Source of the DNA: Rodentolepis nana
Taxonomy: Eukaryota; Platyhelminthes; Cestoda; Cyclophyllidea; Hymenolepididae
DNA: 17,730 nucleotides
Reading direction: 5' to 3'
Assembly: GCA_900617975.1 (NCBI GenBank)
Contig: UZAE01012499.1
Coordinates: forward strand, 21,488-39,217
Under the pieces are notes generated by a model. It was not told the DNA's origin and did no database searches. It was given only the letters and a program-made list of their open reading frames with translations. The position numbers were made by a program, and so were the translations under genes. How positions within the stretch are numbered: the first letter of the stretch is position 1; each line of letters opens with the position of its first letter. Below are positions 10,001-17,730 of this stretch, in pieces.

Positions 10001-13000
10001 GGAGATAGGAAGAGTTTGTTCTGCTAGCGTATATGAGTTGATCAGAGAAGAGGAAGAACATGCGCTGTTGGTAGCCCTTTTTGGAGAGTTTTTGAAGGAG
10101 ACCCTCTCGAATGAATTGGCGATTTCGAGAGGCCAACCAGCCCTTCTCGTCTCCAGTCTCGTTGAAGGAGATCTGTTGAATCCCGACGAGATCCCGCTCT
10201 ACTTCGAGGGACTTATAGAAATTCTCGCAGCGCTTGTAACCGTCCCATTGAGATTGGATTGTGTCTAGGAGACGCGCGTGAGCAACTAAAATAAATTTCA
10301 CACGACTATTTAGAATGGAAGAAAGTGAAGATGTGTAAATGATAATTTCTCCCTCAAAATTATTTCAAGTCGTGTCATCGAAACCGGCAAGGACAAACAT
10401 ATAAGCACGCAAGTTGACGCTCAACGCTTTTAGTGGACTTCATGTACTATCTCTTGCACCTTTTTTACAAAAATGCTCCTCGTACATTAAATTACACCTT
10501 CTTCTACTCTTATGTATTTATCTAATTGTATTCAATAGGAGTATGCAATAAAAGGAACGAACCTCGGCAGTCTTGCATATCGAGATTAGACTCGCTGTAA
10601 TGCCGCATGAGTCGTTCGAGAACTGAACGATACTGGAGAAGACAGTGCATGGGTTTGAGGAGGAAAGCATAGAAGGGCAGATAGCTAGACTTCTGGGATT
10701 CGAAATATTGCATTTTTGATTGGAAGGTAGGCCGATTCCGATTAAGACGCTCTATTTCGGCTATAAGGCTCTCGTTTTCTCGAAGGTAGGAACGGTAGAG
10801 CTGAAAAGATCGAGCACAATCTGAATTAGATTAGAAAAGTTCGCAGAAAAACAATGTAAAACAGCCATTAAATATTAATATTTGATCAAAAGGAGTGAAT
10901 TGTGGAAAAGAAATGATACGGAACGAAAGTGAACTCATGAAACAGAAAGCGCTTAGAAACTTCCAGGAAATGGCCCTAAACAAGGTATTAAGATCCACCA
11001 CCACCATCACGATAACTTTTGAGATGATCTTGAGTTGGACGTGAATTCAATTTTCCCTCAGTGGGTTGCACGAATCAACTTGCAAATGAATCGGTAGGTC
11101 AAATCAGGGGTATTGACATTACGCAAATACATTTTCAGTTTGTTCTCAAATTTCTTCTCATCTTTAACAAAGCGTTGCTTGCCAAATTTGTATTAGCCTT
11201 GGCAATACAAAAGTCACTTTAAGCATTTAATCATGGCGTTGCAACAGAACACTAGAAATATGCCAATTAATATTGGCATTAATTAAACGCGAGGTGTAAT
11301 AGACGAGACAATAACACTAATAGTAGCAAGTCGAACTTGGTTTGAAAACCAGAAGTGTTGTGAGTTGGTCACTTTCTTTTACTCACGATACCGACAGCTT
11401 TTTGACCAGTAGATTTTGTTGAATGGTCAGTAAGGCGTCATTTGTATCTTCAAGTAGCCACGAAGTAGCCACCGTCTTGTAAAATCATACGACCACCTAA
11501 AACAGTTTGCTTATTTACCTTTGTATGCCTTTCCTCCTTGAGCATCTCTTGCGTATTTGAAGGCTGCGTCGTAAAAAATTTTTAAAAAGCCTTACTTTGA
11601 TCCAGCCACTAAAAGTAATTAACAACAAAACAGAATTTTGTGAATTTTGATGCTGTTTAAAGGTCGAAAATTAGAGTTTAAACCCTACAATAATACACAT
11701 TCGGATATTAAAAATCACTCGTTGCATGCTAGTCGGATTATCCTCTATTTACCCATGACGATAAGTACTGAAAGACTGCTTGAAAACCGCACAGAGTTAC
11801 TTGTTTTTAAATTGAAATTGAATCTTGTAATTATCGACCAATCAGAAGGTCAATCTTGTTGAGAAGTACTTAAGAGATTGAGCTATGAGTCCTATGAGTT
11901 ATTCCACTTGAGGCTGAACATTCGTGGCTCCAGTGTAATCGTAGTTGGCACTTAAAAACAGCAGAGAACCATCCTAGATTGCATCAGCTGCTGTACACCA
12001 TTCTGGCTTAACGAAATCTTTGTTACAATTACATGAAGTTGTAGTAATTTCAAGGAATGCCATTAATAAGATAGGAGCATAAGAGTTGCATTTCAATCGC
12101 CAATCCCTTTGGTGTGCAAATTTTCATTTAATTAGTGCGTTTGTGAGCCCCTGCAAGCTGCAGCAGGTAGACGCAGTCCAAAGTGTCAGTAATTCCCCCC
12201 ACCCCCCACCCCACCCCCCACGCTTTACTGACTCATCGGCATTGCACTTACCCAAACACAAAACCCTCCTGCTGACTCCGGACAATTCCAGCGCATAAAG
12301 AGTTCAACCTTCTATCTCTCCTTAATTAATTTTTAATTTGACGAAATCTCAAGCTGAAGTCCTTCGAGAAAGTTTAAAAGTGCCATTTTTAAAAGTAAAA
12401 CAAAATTTGATCTTAGATAACTTAATTTCATTGCATTTTTGCCTTCGCATTTTCATATAGAAAGGACATATTCTCACTGTTTTATCACCTTTCGCCTTGG
12501 TTCTCTATATATCAGAGATCAAGAAATATGTAGCTGTGTAAATTTAAAGTCAATTTAGTTCACATTCTGTCAAAGAGTAAATATCTCGCAATGAGTATCA
12601 AATTTAAATAATGGAGAAATTTCCAAGAGATTCACCTGGAGCATTTTGAGATTAGTGACAAAGAGGTCGCCAATCCTGACCTGAGCTGTGGGAGAAATAG
12701 ACGCATCTCCACCTCCCCTTACATCTGCTGACGAACCCGAGCCCGAACCCGTTGATCCAGCAGCAGATCCAGCTGTGGAGGCTGCGGAAGCAGAAGTGGG
12801 TGCAGTTGAGGAGGAACAGGAGACATGTCGATGTCGAGATGCATTCTCCAGACGTGAGGACCAGGCAAGGAAACGGGACTCAAGCTCGCGCAGAAAATCA
12901 ATGGATTGTGTGCGTAGAGGGTCGATGAGAGTGAAGAGTTTAGAGAGAACTGCGTCCACCTCAAGAGATTCCTTGCATTCCTCGGCGAAGGTCTCGCGGA

Positions 13001-13004
13001 AATT
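3955..13004 (-). CDS. FARP: FARP-type Rho GEF (FERM, ARHGEF and pleckstrin domain protein), C-terminal half, seven exons, 5' partial
   Basis: Joining 13004-12636, 10800-10563, 10285-9993, 6458-6176, 4622-4531, 4442-4183 and 4096-3955 on the minus strand gives 558 codons plus TGA with no internal stop, and every junction is GT/AG with matching phase. In order: most of the DH domain (residues 1 to about 230), PH1 (about 255-345), a Pro/Ala- and acid-rich linker, the FARP linker motif HVCWHR (406-411), PH2 (about 428-520) and a Ser/Thr-rich tail. In the known family, FARP proteins sit at the membrane through an N-terminal FERM domain and act on Rac/Cdc42-type GTPases in neuronal and cytoskeletal signalling; vertebrate FARP DH-PH-PH is autoinhibited. 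Recognition rests on very close matches, for instance QQRMFFLFSD in PH1 and SGYLLRKFKNSNGWQKLWVV in PH2. The FERM region and the beginning of the DH domain were not found in the window. FARP1 and FARP2 cannot be told apart here. Confidence 0.95.
4183..4442 (-). CDS. FARP: FARP exon F: second PH domain
   Basis: 260 nt, phase 0 to 2. The acceptor is TTTCTTTTAAG and the donor AAG|GTAATA. This is the most conserved part of the gene: SGYLLRKFKNSNGWQKLWVV, then CLFFHKSYQD, LASLPLLGYNITIP, FVFKLQFKNHVYFFR and TSFE. The order of strands fits a PH fold; the C-terminal helix is completed by exon G. Confidence 0.97.
4531..4622 (-). CDS. FARP: FARP exon E: inter-PH linker with conserved HVCWHR motif
   Basis: 92 nt, phase 1 to 0, 30 codons. 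It was found from phase: exon D leaves one base and exon F begins in phase 0, so an exon of length 2 modulo 3 had to lie between them. This one has the acceptor CATGACACAG and donor GAG|GTATGA, and its two leading bases complete a Gly codon. It encodes LHRATTSVHVCWHRSSTFSM, matching the FARP block HRANTT-HVCW-RNTS that precedes PH2. The intron to exon F is only 88 nt (4443-4530). Confidence 0.9.
4623..6175 (-). other. FARP intron (exon D to E), no gene recognised
   Basis: This 1.55 kb intron separates the linker exons. Two plus-strand open frames (5218-5490 and 5432-5662) overlap in it, but they show no recognisable motif and composition like the flanking DNA. I see no RNA gene, transposon coding region or clear repeat. 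Confidence 0.75.
6176..6458 (-). CDS. FARP: FARP exon D: end of PH1 and start of the inter-PH linker
   Basis: 283 nt, phase 0 to 1. The acceptor is CCCTTTCCAG and the donor CTG|GTGAGT. It encodes the rest of PH1 (DLMVEEAES, FTVYSGNRCFIVAA) and the C-terminal helix with its conserved Trp in RWLEDISRAILAAK. The linker then runs SLPPPPPASAASALLGG, a possible SH3- or EVH1-binding segment, and an acidic stretch DEDDDAKSERS. The frame opens with GTG as an internal Val codon, not a start. Confidence 0.95.
6786..6801. repeat. C-run (C10 T C5)
   Basis: Ten C, one T, five C on the plus strand, inside a FARP intron, so G-rich in the pre-mRNA. One of several C or G homopolymer runs in otherwise AT-rich DNA. 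Confidence 0.8.
6915..6934. repeat. (AC)6(TC)4 compound microsatellite
   Basis: Twelve bases of AC repeat run directly into eight bases of TC repeat. It is short and intronic. Confidence 0.85.
8127..8140. repeat. (TA)7 microsatellite
   Basis: Fourteen bases of perfect TA repeat inside the FARP intron between exons C and D. Confidence 0.85.
8350..8360. repeat. G11 homopolymer
   Basis: Eleven consecutive G on the plus strand, about 50-60 bases before the mariner-type relic. It reads as poly-C in the FARP pre-mRNA. Confidence 0.85.
8413..8770 (+). pseudogene. mariner/Tc1-type transposase relic (frameshifted, truncated)
   Basis: Frame 1 from about 8413 reads DQ-stop-ITIEESANEVGIACGS (8431-8487), matching the mariner block that ends the helix-turn-helix region, with an Arg-like position turned to TGA at 8437-8439. 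The frame continues to TENLGLNKALVG. An extra base near 8536-8539 then shifts to frame 2, which resumes with RWVPKAL (from 8540) and continues to NIFKRCVTGDETWIYQFDAE before the TGA ending at 8770. TGDETW carries the first catalytic Asp of the DD34D triad; the other two acidic residues and both terminal repeats were not found. Transposases of this family cut and paste their element into TA sites. It lies in a FARP intron, opposite to the gene, and cannot encode a working enzyme. Confidence 0.85.
9993..10285 (-). CDS. FARP: FARP exon C: end of DH domain and first part of PH1
   Basis: 293 nt, phase 1 to 0. The acceptor is ATTTATTTTAG and the donor AAG|GTAAGG. The first two bases complete a Val codon with exon B. 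The exon encodes the last DH helix (HARLLDTIQ), the family's ERDLVGI motif, and the opening strands of PH1: FIREGLLQKLSKKGYQQRM, FFLFSDQLIYASR and YLQFK. A loop of about a dozen residues (NETGDEKGWLASRN) sits where vertebrate FARP is shorter. Confidence 0.95.
10563..10800 (-). CDS. FARP: FARP exon B: central DH domain
   Basis: 238 nt, phase 0 to 1, 79 codons plus one base. The acceptor is GATCTTTTCAG. The donor is GAG|GTTCGT, which is weak after the GT. The start LYRSYLRENESLIAEIE aligns without gaps to the FARP helix ending in LTELE. Later come SSYLPFYAFLLKP, YRSVLERLMRHY and DMQDCR. The family motif KPxQRLLxY here reads KPMHCLLQY, so the usual Gln-Arg pair is His-Cys. Confidence 0.93.
10801..12635 (-). 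other. FARP intron (exon A to B), no gene recognised
   Basis: This 1.8 kb intron interrupts the DH domain in phase 0. It holds a C-rich tract at 12195-12219, which is G-rich in the transcript, and a small palindrome at 11263-11280 (TGCCAAT, TAAT, ATTGGCA). Plus-strand frames at 11647-11862 and 12086-12298 show no known domain; the second simply reads through the C-rich tract. Confidence 0.8.
12195..12219 (-). repeat. C6AC6AC4AC6 tract; G-quadruplex-capable on the minus strand
   Basis: Four C-runs of 4-6 separated by single A bases lie on the plus strand. The minus strand, which is the sense strand of the FARP pre-mRNA, therefore has four G-runs with one-base loops, the arrangement expected to give a very stable G-quadruplex. 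It lies about 415 bases inside the intron after the exon A donor. Confidence 0.8.
12636..13004 (-). CDS. FARP: FARP exon A: N-terminal DH domain with low-complexity insert
   Basis: 369 nt, phase 0 to 0, 123 codons. The acceptor is the pyrimidine-rich TCTTCCCTTTCCAG; the donor is CAG|GTGAAT. The exon opens with NFRETFAEEC and continues with KLFTLIDPLR and FLRELESRFLAW, matching the FARP DH stretch that begins one helix turn after the ERTYLKDLE start, and ends with RIGDLFVTNLKMLQ. Between FLAWSSRLEN and QVRIGD lies an insert of about 45 extra residues rich in Ser, Ala, Thr and Gly (roughly residues 60-105, bases 12690-12830). The preceding exon, which must end in phase 0, was not found in the window. 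Confidence 0.93.
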
Positions 13005-15090
13005 CTGGAAAGGGAAGATAAGGAAAATATACTAAAAATTTAACAGATAATGCACTTTACAGTATGACACATTTGCAATAGTCAACACTGAATTGCAGTG
13101 TATTTTGCGTTTGCAATATACTGTGATTCGAGGGGGTGTTTTTATTTCACAGTGGCGGATATGATCACGGATAAAATGCAGTCTCAAAAAAATCTTCAGA
13201 CTTGCAGTACTCAAGTTAGAATTTCAGTTTGTCAATTTTAATTTCAGTAAAAACTCAATACAAGGGATGAACTGGGTAAGAAGAAAAGAATATTTAAAGT
13301 AATGTCTTATAGGCAACGCTAGTACTTAAAATAGAAAACATCCCGGATCTCAGTAACAACAGTAAATCACAACAAAGGTAAATTTTTCTCAAAACCACGT
13401 AACGCAACAACCCCTAAAGTAAGGGCATTTTGAAAAAGAAGGCAAATTTTAAGAATAGTTAATAAGATATTTCCAATAAAGTTTATCTAGACGGCGCTTC
13501 TGAATTTTCGGAGGGATCGCATTCGCGTAGGTGCAACAGCCAAAAAGGAGCTAAAGTACCCAGTTCCCAGACATGGGATACACAAAACACGATACAAAAT
13601 ACTGGTGTAAATATACTGACCAGTAAAAAGGGATCAGGCATATAACCATTTTCTTAGCATGTTATTCCGTCGCATGTGAGCCTTTGTATAAGACGGACTC
13701 ACGAAGTTAAGTGAAAATCTTTCCATGAATTCAATTTTAGAAACATCTGGCCGTGTACGTCAAAACCCAGGAAAGGTAATCATAAAAATCCACCAATTTG
13801 GCATGAATATGAAAGTGTTGTATGTACTAAGTAAAATTTTTACTCTTGAAAAGAACTTTAAATAAATGGACTTATGAAGGCGCCCTCAAAGTTGACATAG
13901 GATTTTATACGATGGTCCTCGAATGTTGCTTAAATAAACACTGAAGGGAGTAGCAAAATCGTAAAAGTCTGATTTCCATAAGCTAAACTTCCATTTCATC
14001 GAAATATATATTTGAGCATTATCTTGAAAGGATATTAGCGTGTCAACCCTTTTAGATAAAGACGAGAACATTGGCTTTAAATTTAATTTGGGAACTGCTT
14101 AACAGTGTGACAAATGATGGCATTGGCAAGAACTAACAGATCCTGAACTTATGCCATTATATAAATTGTAACCCCGCTCCAATAAAGATTAACTTGTATT
14201 TTTGTAACAAGCCATTTTCATTCCAGTCCAATTGCAACGATTTTTCCAATAGTTTGAGACGTTTAGTTGAGGAGTAAGTGGGAGAAGAGTAGATGAAATA
14301 TGACCAATCAGGAATGGATCAAAATGACGCACTTAAATTTAAGCCTCTTGACTTCTCCTAGGTGCGAGAAAAATAGCGACTAATCTCATGCCTCTTCAAG
14401 TTCATAATATTTTGTTTTAAACGCCAACGAATTTAAAAAAATTTCACCTGTCACTGATTAAGGAAAGAAACTGATGTTATATTTCCGAGATTTTATAGAC
14501 ACCACACAAAACACCTCCAAAATATAATATTCGAAAAACCATTTATTAAAAAAAAACACTATTTAAAGTTCGAAGTTAAGAAGCGAGGTGGAAAGGGAGT
14601 ATCACGACTTTTAGAATGTAGATTTTCACAAAAATTTTAAATTTTTCATCTTGAGGACAACTGAAACCACAAAATAAAGAGATTAATGAGTGATAAATTA
14701 GTGAAAAAGGTGCGTTCAAAAGATGTTGAGAGAAACCAAACATCAATTTCTTGTTTCACTTTATTTATGGTAACGATTTGCCCATACTTACTAAATTAGT
14801 GGTTGAGATTCAGCGCTAAGTAACTGGTTATTCAATTGTGGTGGGTAGTCTTGTCGCTTTAAAGTTTGAGTAAACAGGGTGTTTTGCATATTTTAAAACA
14901 GCCTATATGAAATGGATGGTATTTCAACTTACCAGGGCGCATTAGAGAGTGCTAGTTCAAAATGAAAGGCAACTTGCGATTATTGAATAATTTCATTTGA
15001 CAAAATCAATAGTTTAATATGTTTTCCCTTTTGTTTTTCTCTATAAAAGGAGAACTTTTTATCTCTTTCCTAAATCGTCAAATTTTCAAC

Positions 15091-15258
15091 ATGACATTAG
15101 CCAGAAGGAGATATGAGGAAAATGGCAGCCATCTACGTGGAGTTCTTTCGATCCTGTGGGACACGTTATCACTTTGTGCGTCATCGTATGCCTGCATGTC
15201 TGCTCGCCAGGATTGGGAGGTGCGCCGTACAACTCTGTGTGCAGTGATCGTACAGTGA
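15091..15258 (+). pseudogene. Possible C-terminal remnant of a transposase-like ORF
   Basis: The open frame reads MTLARRRYEENGSHLRGVLS and on to a TGA at 15258. The pattern R-x-x-Y-x-x-N-G-x-H-L-x-x-V-L is reminiscent of the C-terminal end of some arthropod IS630/mariner-like transposases, but I see no catalytic motif upstream and the match is short. The following 150 bases, with AATAAA near 15350, could be its 3' noncoding part or a separate LTR-like remnant. Treat this as a weak hint. Confidence 0.2.
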
Positions 15259-16076
15259 CCAATCATCAACCTCTGTTTAACCTAATCCCCCATCCTGATC
15301 ATGAGTAGCTCCTTGCGTGTACACTTTATCCACAATATACTCACTGAATAAACGTGCTCCGTGCTACACGTCTGTTTCCTTTATAGCTGGGCTATAGCTT
15401 AGCTTGTTCTGGGAGTCTAGGTAGATGTTGGAGAAACTGCCATAGAGATTTCTGAGTTGGTCAGGCTTTACTAGCGTAGCAATCCGCTACAATCCTATTG
15501 GTACTAAAATATTATTAATAGCAAGTCCTGTGGATGCTTACCTTTGAGGATTTTTCTACTTAAAAAAACATCCAAAGTCTTCCACAAGAAAGGGAGTTTG
15601 TCCTCAAATGAATTTTTGCAAGAAAGAATTCTATAAAACAATTCTGATCTGTTTAATGGCCGAAGAAAACATGAACCGGAATTAAGAGGAAGGCTGGCGA
15701 TCTACATTTCATCTCCATTCTTCCACAGTATGCCTAAACCTGACACGACACTACTGGTTCTATATGGAATCCGTAATAAATAAAGCGAACAAATTGATGC
15801 ATGAGATCATACAATTTAGGTTTCACTAAAGTACTGGGAAAAAATTTACATTCAAAAGAGAAACTTTTAGATTGACGAAACGCTGCATACTGAGTAGCTT
15901 TTCCATTTAGAGCCCATTCTCTCTTGCCTCGCATAACTTCCATTCAACAATGCCACTGAAAGTAGGTGCTTTTTAAGGAAAGAACTGAGGGAGCGGAATT
16001 CTCTGAATTAATAGACGATGGTGTTTATCTGATAAGCGAGGTGTTTTTACGATCCCCTGGGGAAAAGTGTTTCGAA

Positions 16077-16087
16077 GGGGGGGGGGG
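16077..16087. repeat. G homopolymer run
   Basis: An uninterrupted run of about eleven G on the plus strand, in otherwise AT-rich DNA. Confidence 0.75.
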
Positions 16088-17593
16088 TTTCACAGAGCAA
16101 TATGTTGCGCGCTTGGCTAATTTAACGGAATAATTTAGCCGTTCCACTCCACGTCATTATTATTACCATTATCCACAGTCATACACATGTTTTTTTAACG
16201 AATTCTAACACAGACCATGATAAATAGTACAAGCTAACGGGTCTTACATTATTTAGCGGTGTAATAAATAAACAAATACTACGAGGTTTTTCAACTAGAA
16301 TGTATAATTGAATGGCTGGTCTAACCCTTTTTTCAGTTCATTTGAATTTTCTTATAGCCAGAAACAAGTGGGTGAGGCTAAAATGGCATTTTAGACAGAA
16401 CAGAGTTCCTAAGAGGACACTCAAATCCTAAAAATTTAAGTGATTAAAGCATAATCTATCAGAGAGTCATCCTATTAGGTATAAGCATTTCCGTTCTGAA
16501 AAAAATATGAGAAATAATTTTAATAGACGGCTGAAAGTAATTAGATATATCACTATATGCTCCCACTAGACGGAATTGAACTCTCCCTCCAGATAAACAT
16601 AACTCCACAAAGCTAAAGGTAGTTTTTTTAAATTTAGTACGCATAAACGATCAATTTTCGGTGCAGTAGAGTATCGAATGAAAAAAAGATTCTCCGATTT
16701 ATCATTATTTTTGCCTTACTCTAAATAGGATTAGATGTTCTGCTTATATCTACGTGAATGTGTGTGTTTCAGAAGTCACGGCTTTGCCATTCTTCGGTGC
16801 ACATCAATTCATGGAATAACAGGTCGCACACATCAAAAGTGGTCAAGAGAGAGAGATATCAGAATGCGAAAACCTCAACATAGGCTCAATAAATCACCGT
16901 ACACTTTCATCATCTCAGGGATCATGGGTTCTATTCTTATCGGTGCACATTCAGTGAGTAAAACGTCCAAAAACATCAGAGGTATTCCATTATATCAGTT
17001 CCTGTCAAAGACGGGCATTCGAAACGCTTTCCTAAAAGGATAGATGCTGATAATTTAATACTAATTTCATTGGCAAGTAGAATGGGTTCAAATAGAAAGA
17101 AGTAATCAAATCATGAAAGATTTCACCAATGTGTTAGGTACCTAGACTATTGGATAGAAGGATTATGGATGGTTGTCCAATTAGCTGAATTAAACAATTC
17201 GTCATGTAGCATTGTGGATTACGGAGGCTTTCAATGAAATTGCGACTAATTTCCGCCTCTTAGAGGTGCCACTTTCCTGTGGCCATATTCTGCTGTTTTG
17301 TTATTCCTTATACTCCAAAGCGGGGATGTGCGATAGACTTACCTCCAAGTGGTGAACCATGGGCAACGTATACCTATATGGCAAAAAAGTCTATTAACTG
17401 GCAGTTGACTTCTCACTTCAAACTACCATGGCCAGACTGTACGTCATATTCGACCCCTTACACAGTACTCATCTTACCTTTTCTCAGCCTTTGTGTCCGT
17501 CTCTTTTACATCTTTGAAACACTCTTCTGTCGCCCCCCCCTTTCGACGTTTTCACTTTGATGTTGCTCTCCCCCCCCCCCTCTGTGAATCCTG

Positions 17594-17652
17594 AAGTCAA
17601 CTAAAGGGCTAATGATAACCATCAAGACGCCTGCCATTTGAAATAAATAAGT
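17594..17652 (+). mobile_element. Second 3' tail of the left-end non-LTR retrotransposon family (5'-truncated copy or relative)
   Basis: AAGGGCTAATGA (17604-17615) and CTGCCATTTGAAATAA (17631-17646) are identical to words at 976-987 and 1003-1018. Both pairs are separated by exactly 15 bases and are in the same orientation. A C10 run (17571-17580) precedes this copy, as a C-rich run precedes the first, and the sequence ends in an AAATAAATAAGT tail. No RNase H coding sequence is recognisable upstream, so this is a short 5'-truncated insertion, a usual outcome of target-primed reverse transcription, or a related subfamily with a different upstream sequence. Confidence 0.75.
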
Positions 17653-17730
17653 AAAAACTCCAAAGATTCTCCATTTTTGCCTTACCCTGGCTTGCTGAGT
17701 TTAATAATACGAACAATGGCTTAGGTGGAC

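Larger units (their letters stand above)
13005..17593. other. Probable upstream FARP intron or 5' region, no supported gene
   Basis: Exon A needs a preceding exon ending in phase 0 and encoding the ERTYLKDLE-type start of the DH domain. I looked for it on the minus strand here and did not find it, so this 4.6 kb is most simply intron. Open frames on plus (15019-15258, 16735-17043, 17279-17560) and minus (13886-14071, 15734-15943, 16459-16644) show no firm domain. A GC-richer patch at about 13490-13560, transposon-like debris at 15090-15420 and a G-run at 16077-16087 are the only structures I noted. Confidence 0.6.

Noticed and set aside
10038..10268. Plus-strand 76-codon frame
   Set aside because: Shadow of FARP exon C.
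12688..13035. Plus-strand 115-codon acidic frame (Glu/Pro/Ala-rich)
   Set aside because: It is the antisense of FARP exon A and its low-complexity insert. The minus strand carries clear DH motifs and splice sites.
13147..13161. CAGTGGCGGAT-like word resembling a DNA transposon end, with nearby inverted ACTGTGA/TCACAGT
   Set aside because: No partner end or target duplication found; the stem is only seven bases.
13690..13760. Donor-like TTC|GTGAGT on minus with a short open frame (VSKIEFMERFSLNF)
   Set aside because: Phase fits, but the residues do not match the DH start and the acceptor is poor.
14936..14990. Strong donor-like CTG|GTAAGT on minus
   Set aside because: The phase 0 frame has a stop within four codons; other phases would not join exon A.
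15542..15600. Strong donor-like AAG|GTAAGC on minus, considered as the missing DH-start exon
   Set aside because: The phase 0 frame meets a stop six codons upstream and does not encode the ERTYLKDLE-type motif.
16735..17043. Plus-strand 102-codon frame
   Set aside because: No recognisable domain, no splice or promoter context; length is compatible with chance in a 17.7 kb window.
17279..17560. Plus-strand 93-codon frame just before the second retrotransposon tail
   Set aside because: Tested as RNase H C-terminus of that copy, but none of the WIPGHCG, GHDCL or Cys/His motifs are present.

Overview
The window is a piece of an animal nuclear genome, most likely from an arthropod. It is AT-rich. 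It has no bacterial-style operons, has spliced exons separated by introns of 86 nt to 3.5 kb, and carries decayed transposable elements. The retroelement at the left end encodes an RNase H tail of a type I associate with spider, pseudoscorpion and other arthropod non-LTR retrotransposons. That is family knowledge, not a search result, and I cannot name the species or clade.

The one host gene I can support runs on the minus strand from about 13004 down to a TGA stop at 3955. It is the C-terminal half of a FARP-type protein (FERM, ARHGEF/DH and pleckstrin domain protein). I reconstructed seven exons by eye: 13004-12636, 10800-10563, 10285-9993, 6458-6176, 4622-4531, 4442-4183 and 4096-3955. Every boundary has a GT donor and an AG acceptor, and all phases match (0/0, 0/1, 1/0, 0/1, 1/0, 0/2, then stop). 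They join into one open frame of 558 codons plus stop. It holds most of the DH (RhoGEF) domain, the first PH domain, a linker with the conserved HVCWHR-type motif, the second PH domain and a short Ser/Thr-rich tail. The start of the DH domain, the FERM domain and the promoter were not found and probably lie beyond 17730 on this strand.

Region by region: 1-1031 is the 3' end of a non-LTR retrotransposon on the plus strand, with all four RNase H acidic residues in place but one in-frame TGA. 1032-3550 is AT-rich intergenic DNA with a GGGGAGGA tandem tract and an AT-rich inverted repeat. 3551-3954 is the presumed 3' UTR of the FARP gene. 3955-13004 is the FARP gene; its 3.5 kb intron holds a broken mariner-type transposase, and its 1.8 kb intron holds a tract that is G-rich on the transcribed sense. 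13005-17730 is probably the next, longer intron. It holds a weak candidate for transposon debris near 15.1 kb and, at 17594-17652, a second copy of the 3' tail of the left-end retrotransposon family.

The genes do not form a pathway together: this is one signalling gene with mobile-element remnants in and around it. I found no new multi-gene system. The most useful results are the gene model, its unusual DH domain (low-complexity insert and altered KPxQR motif), and the matching retrotransposon tails near both ends of the window.
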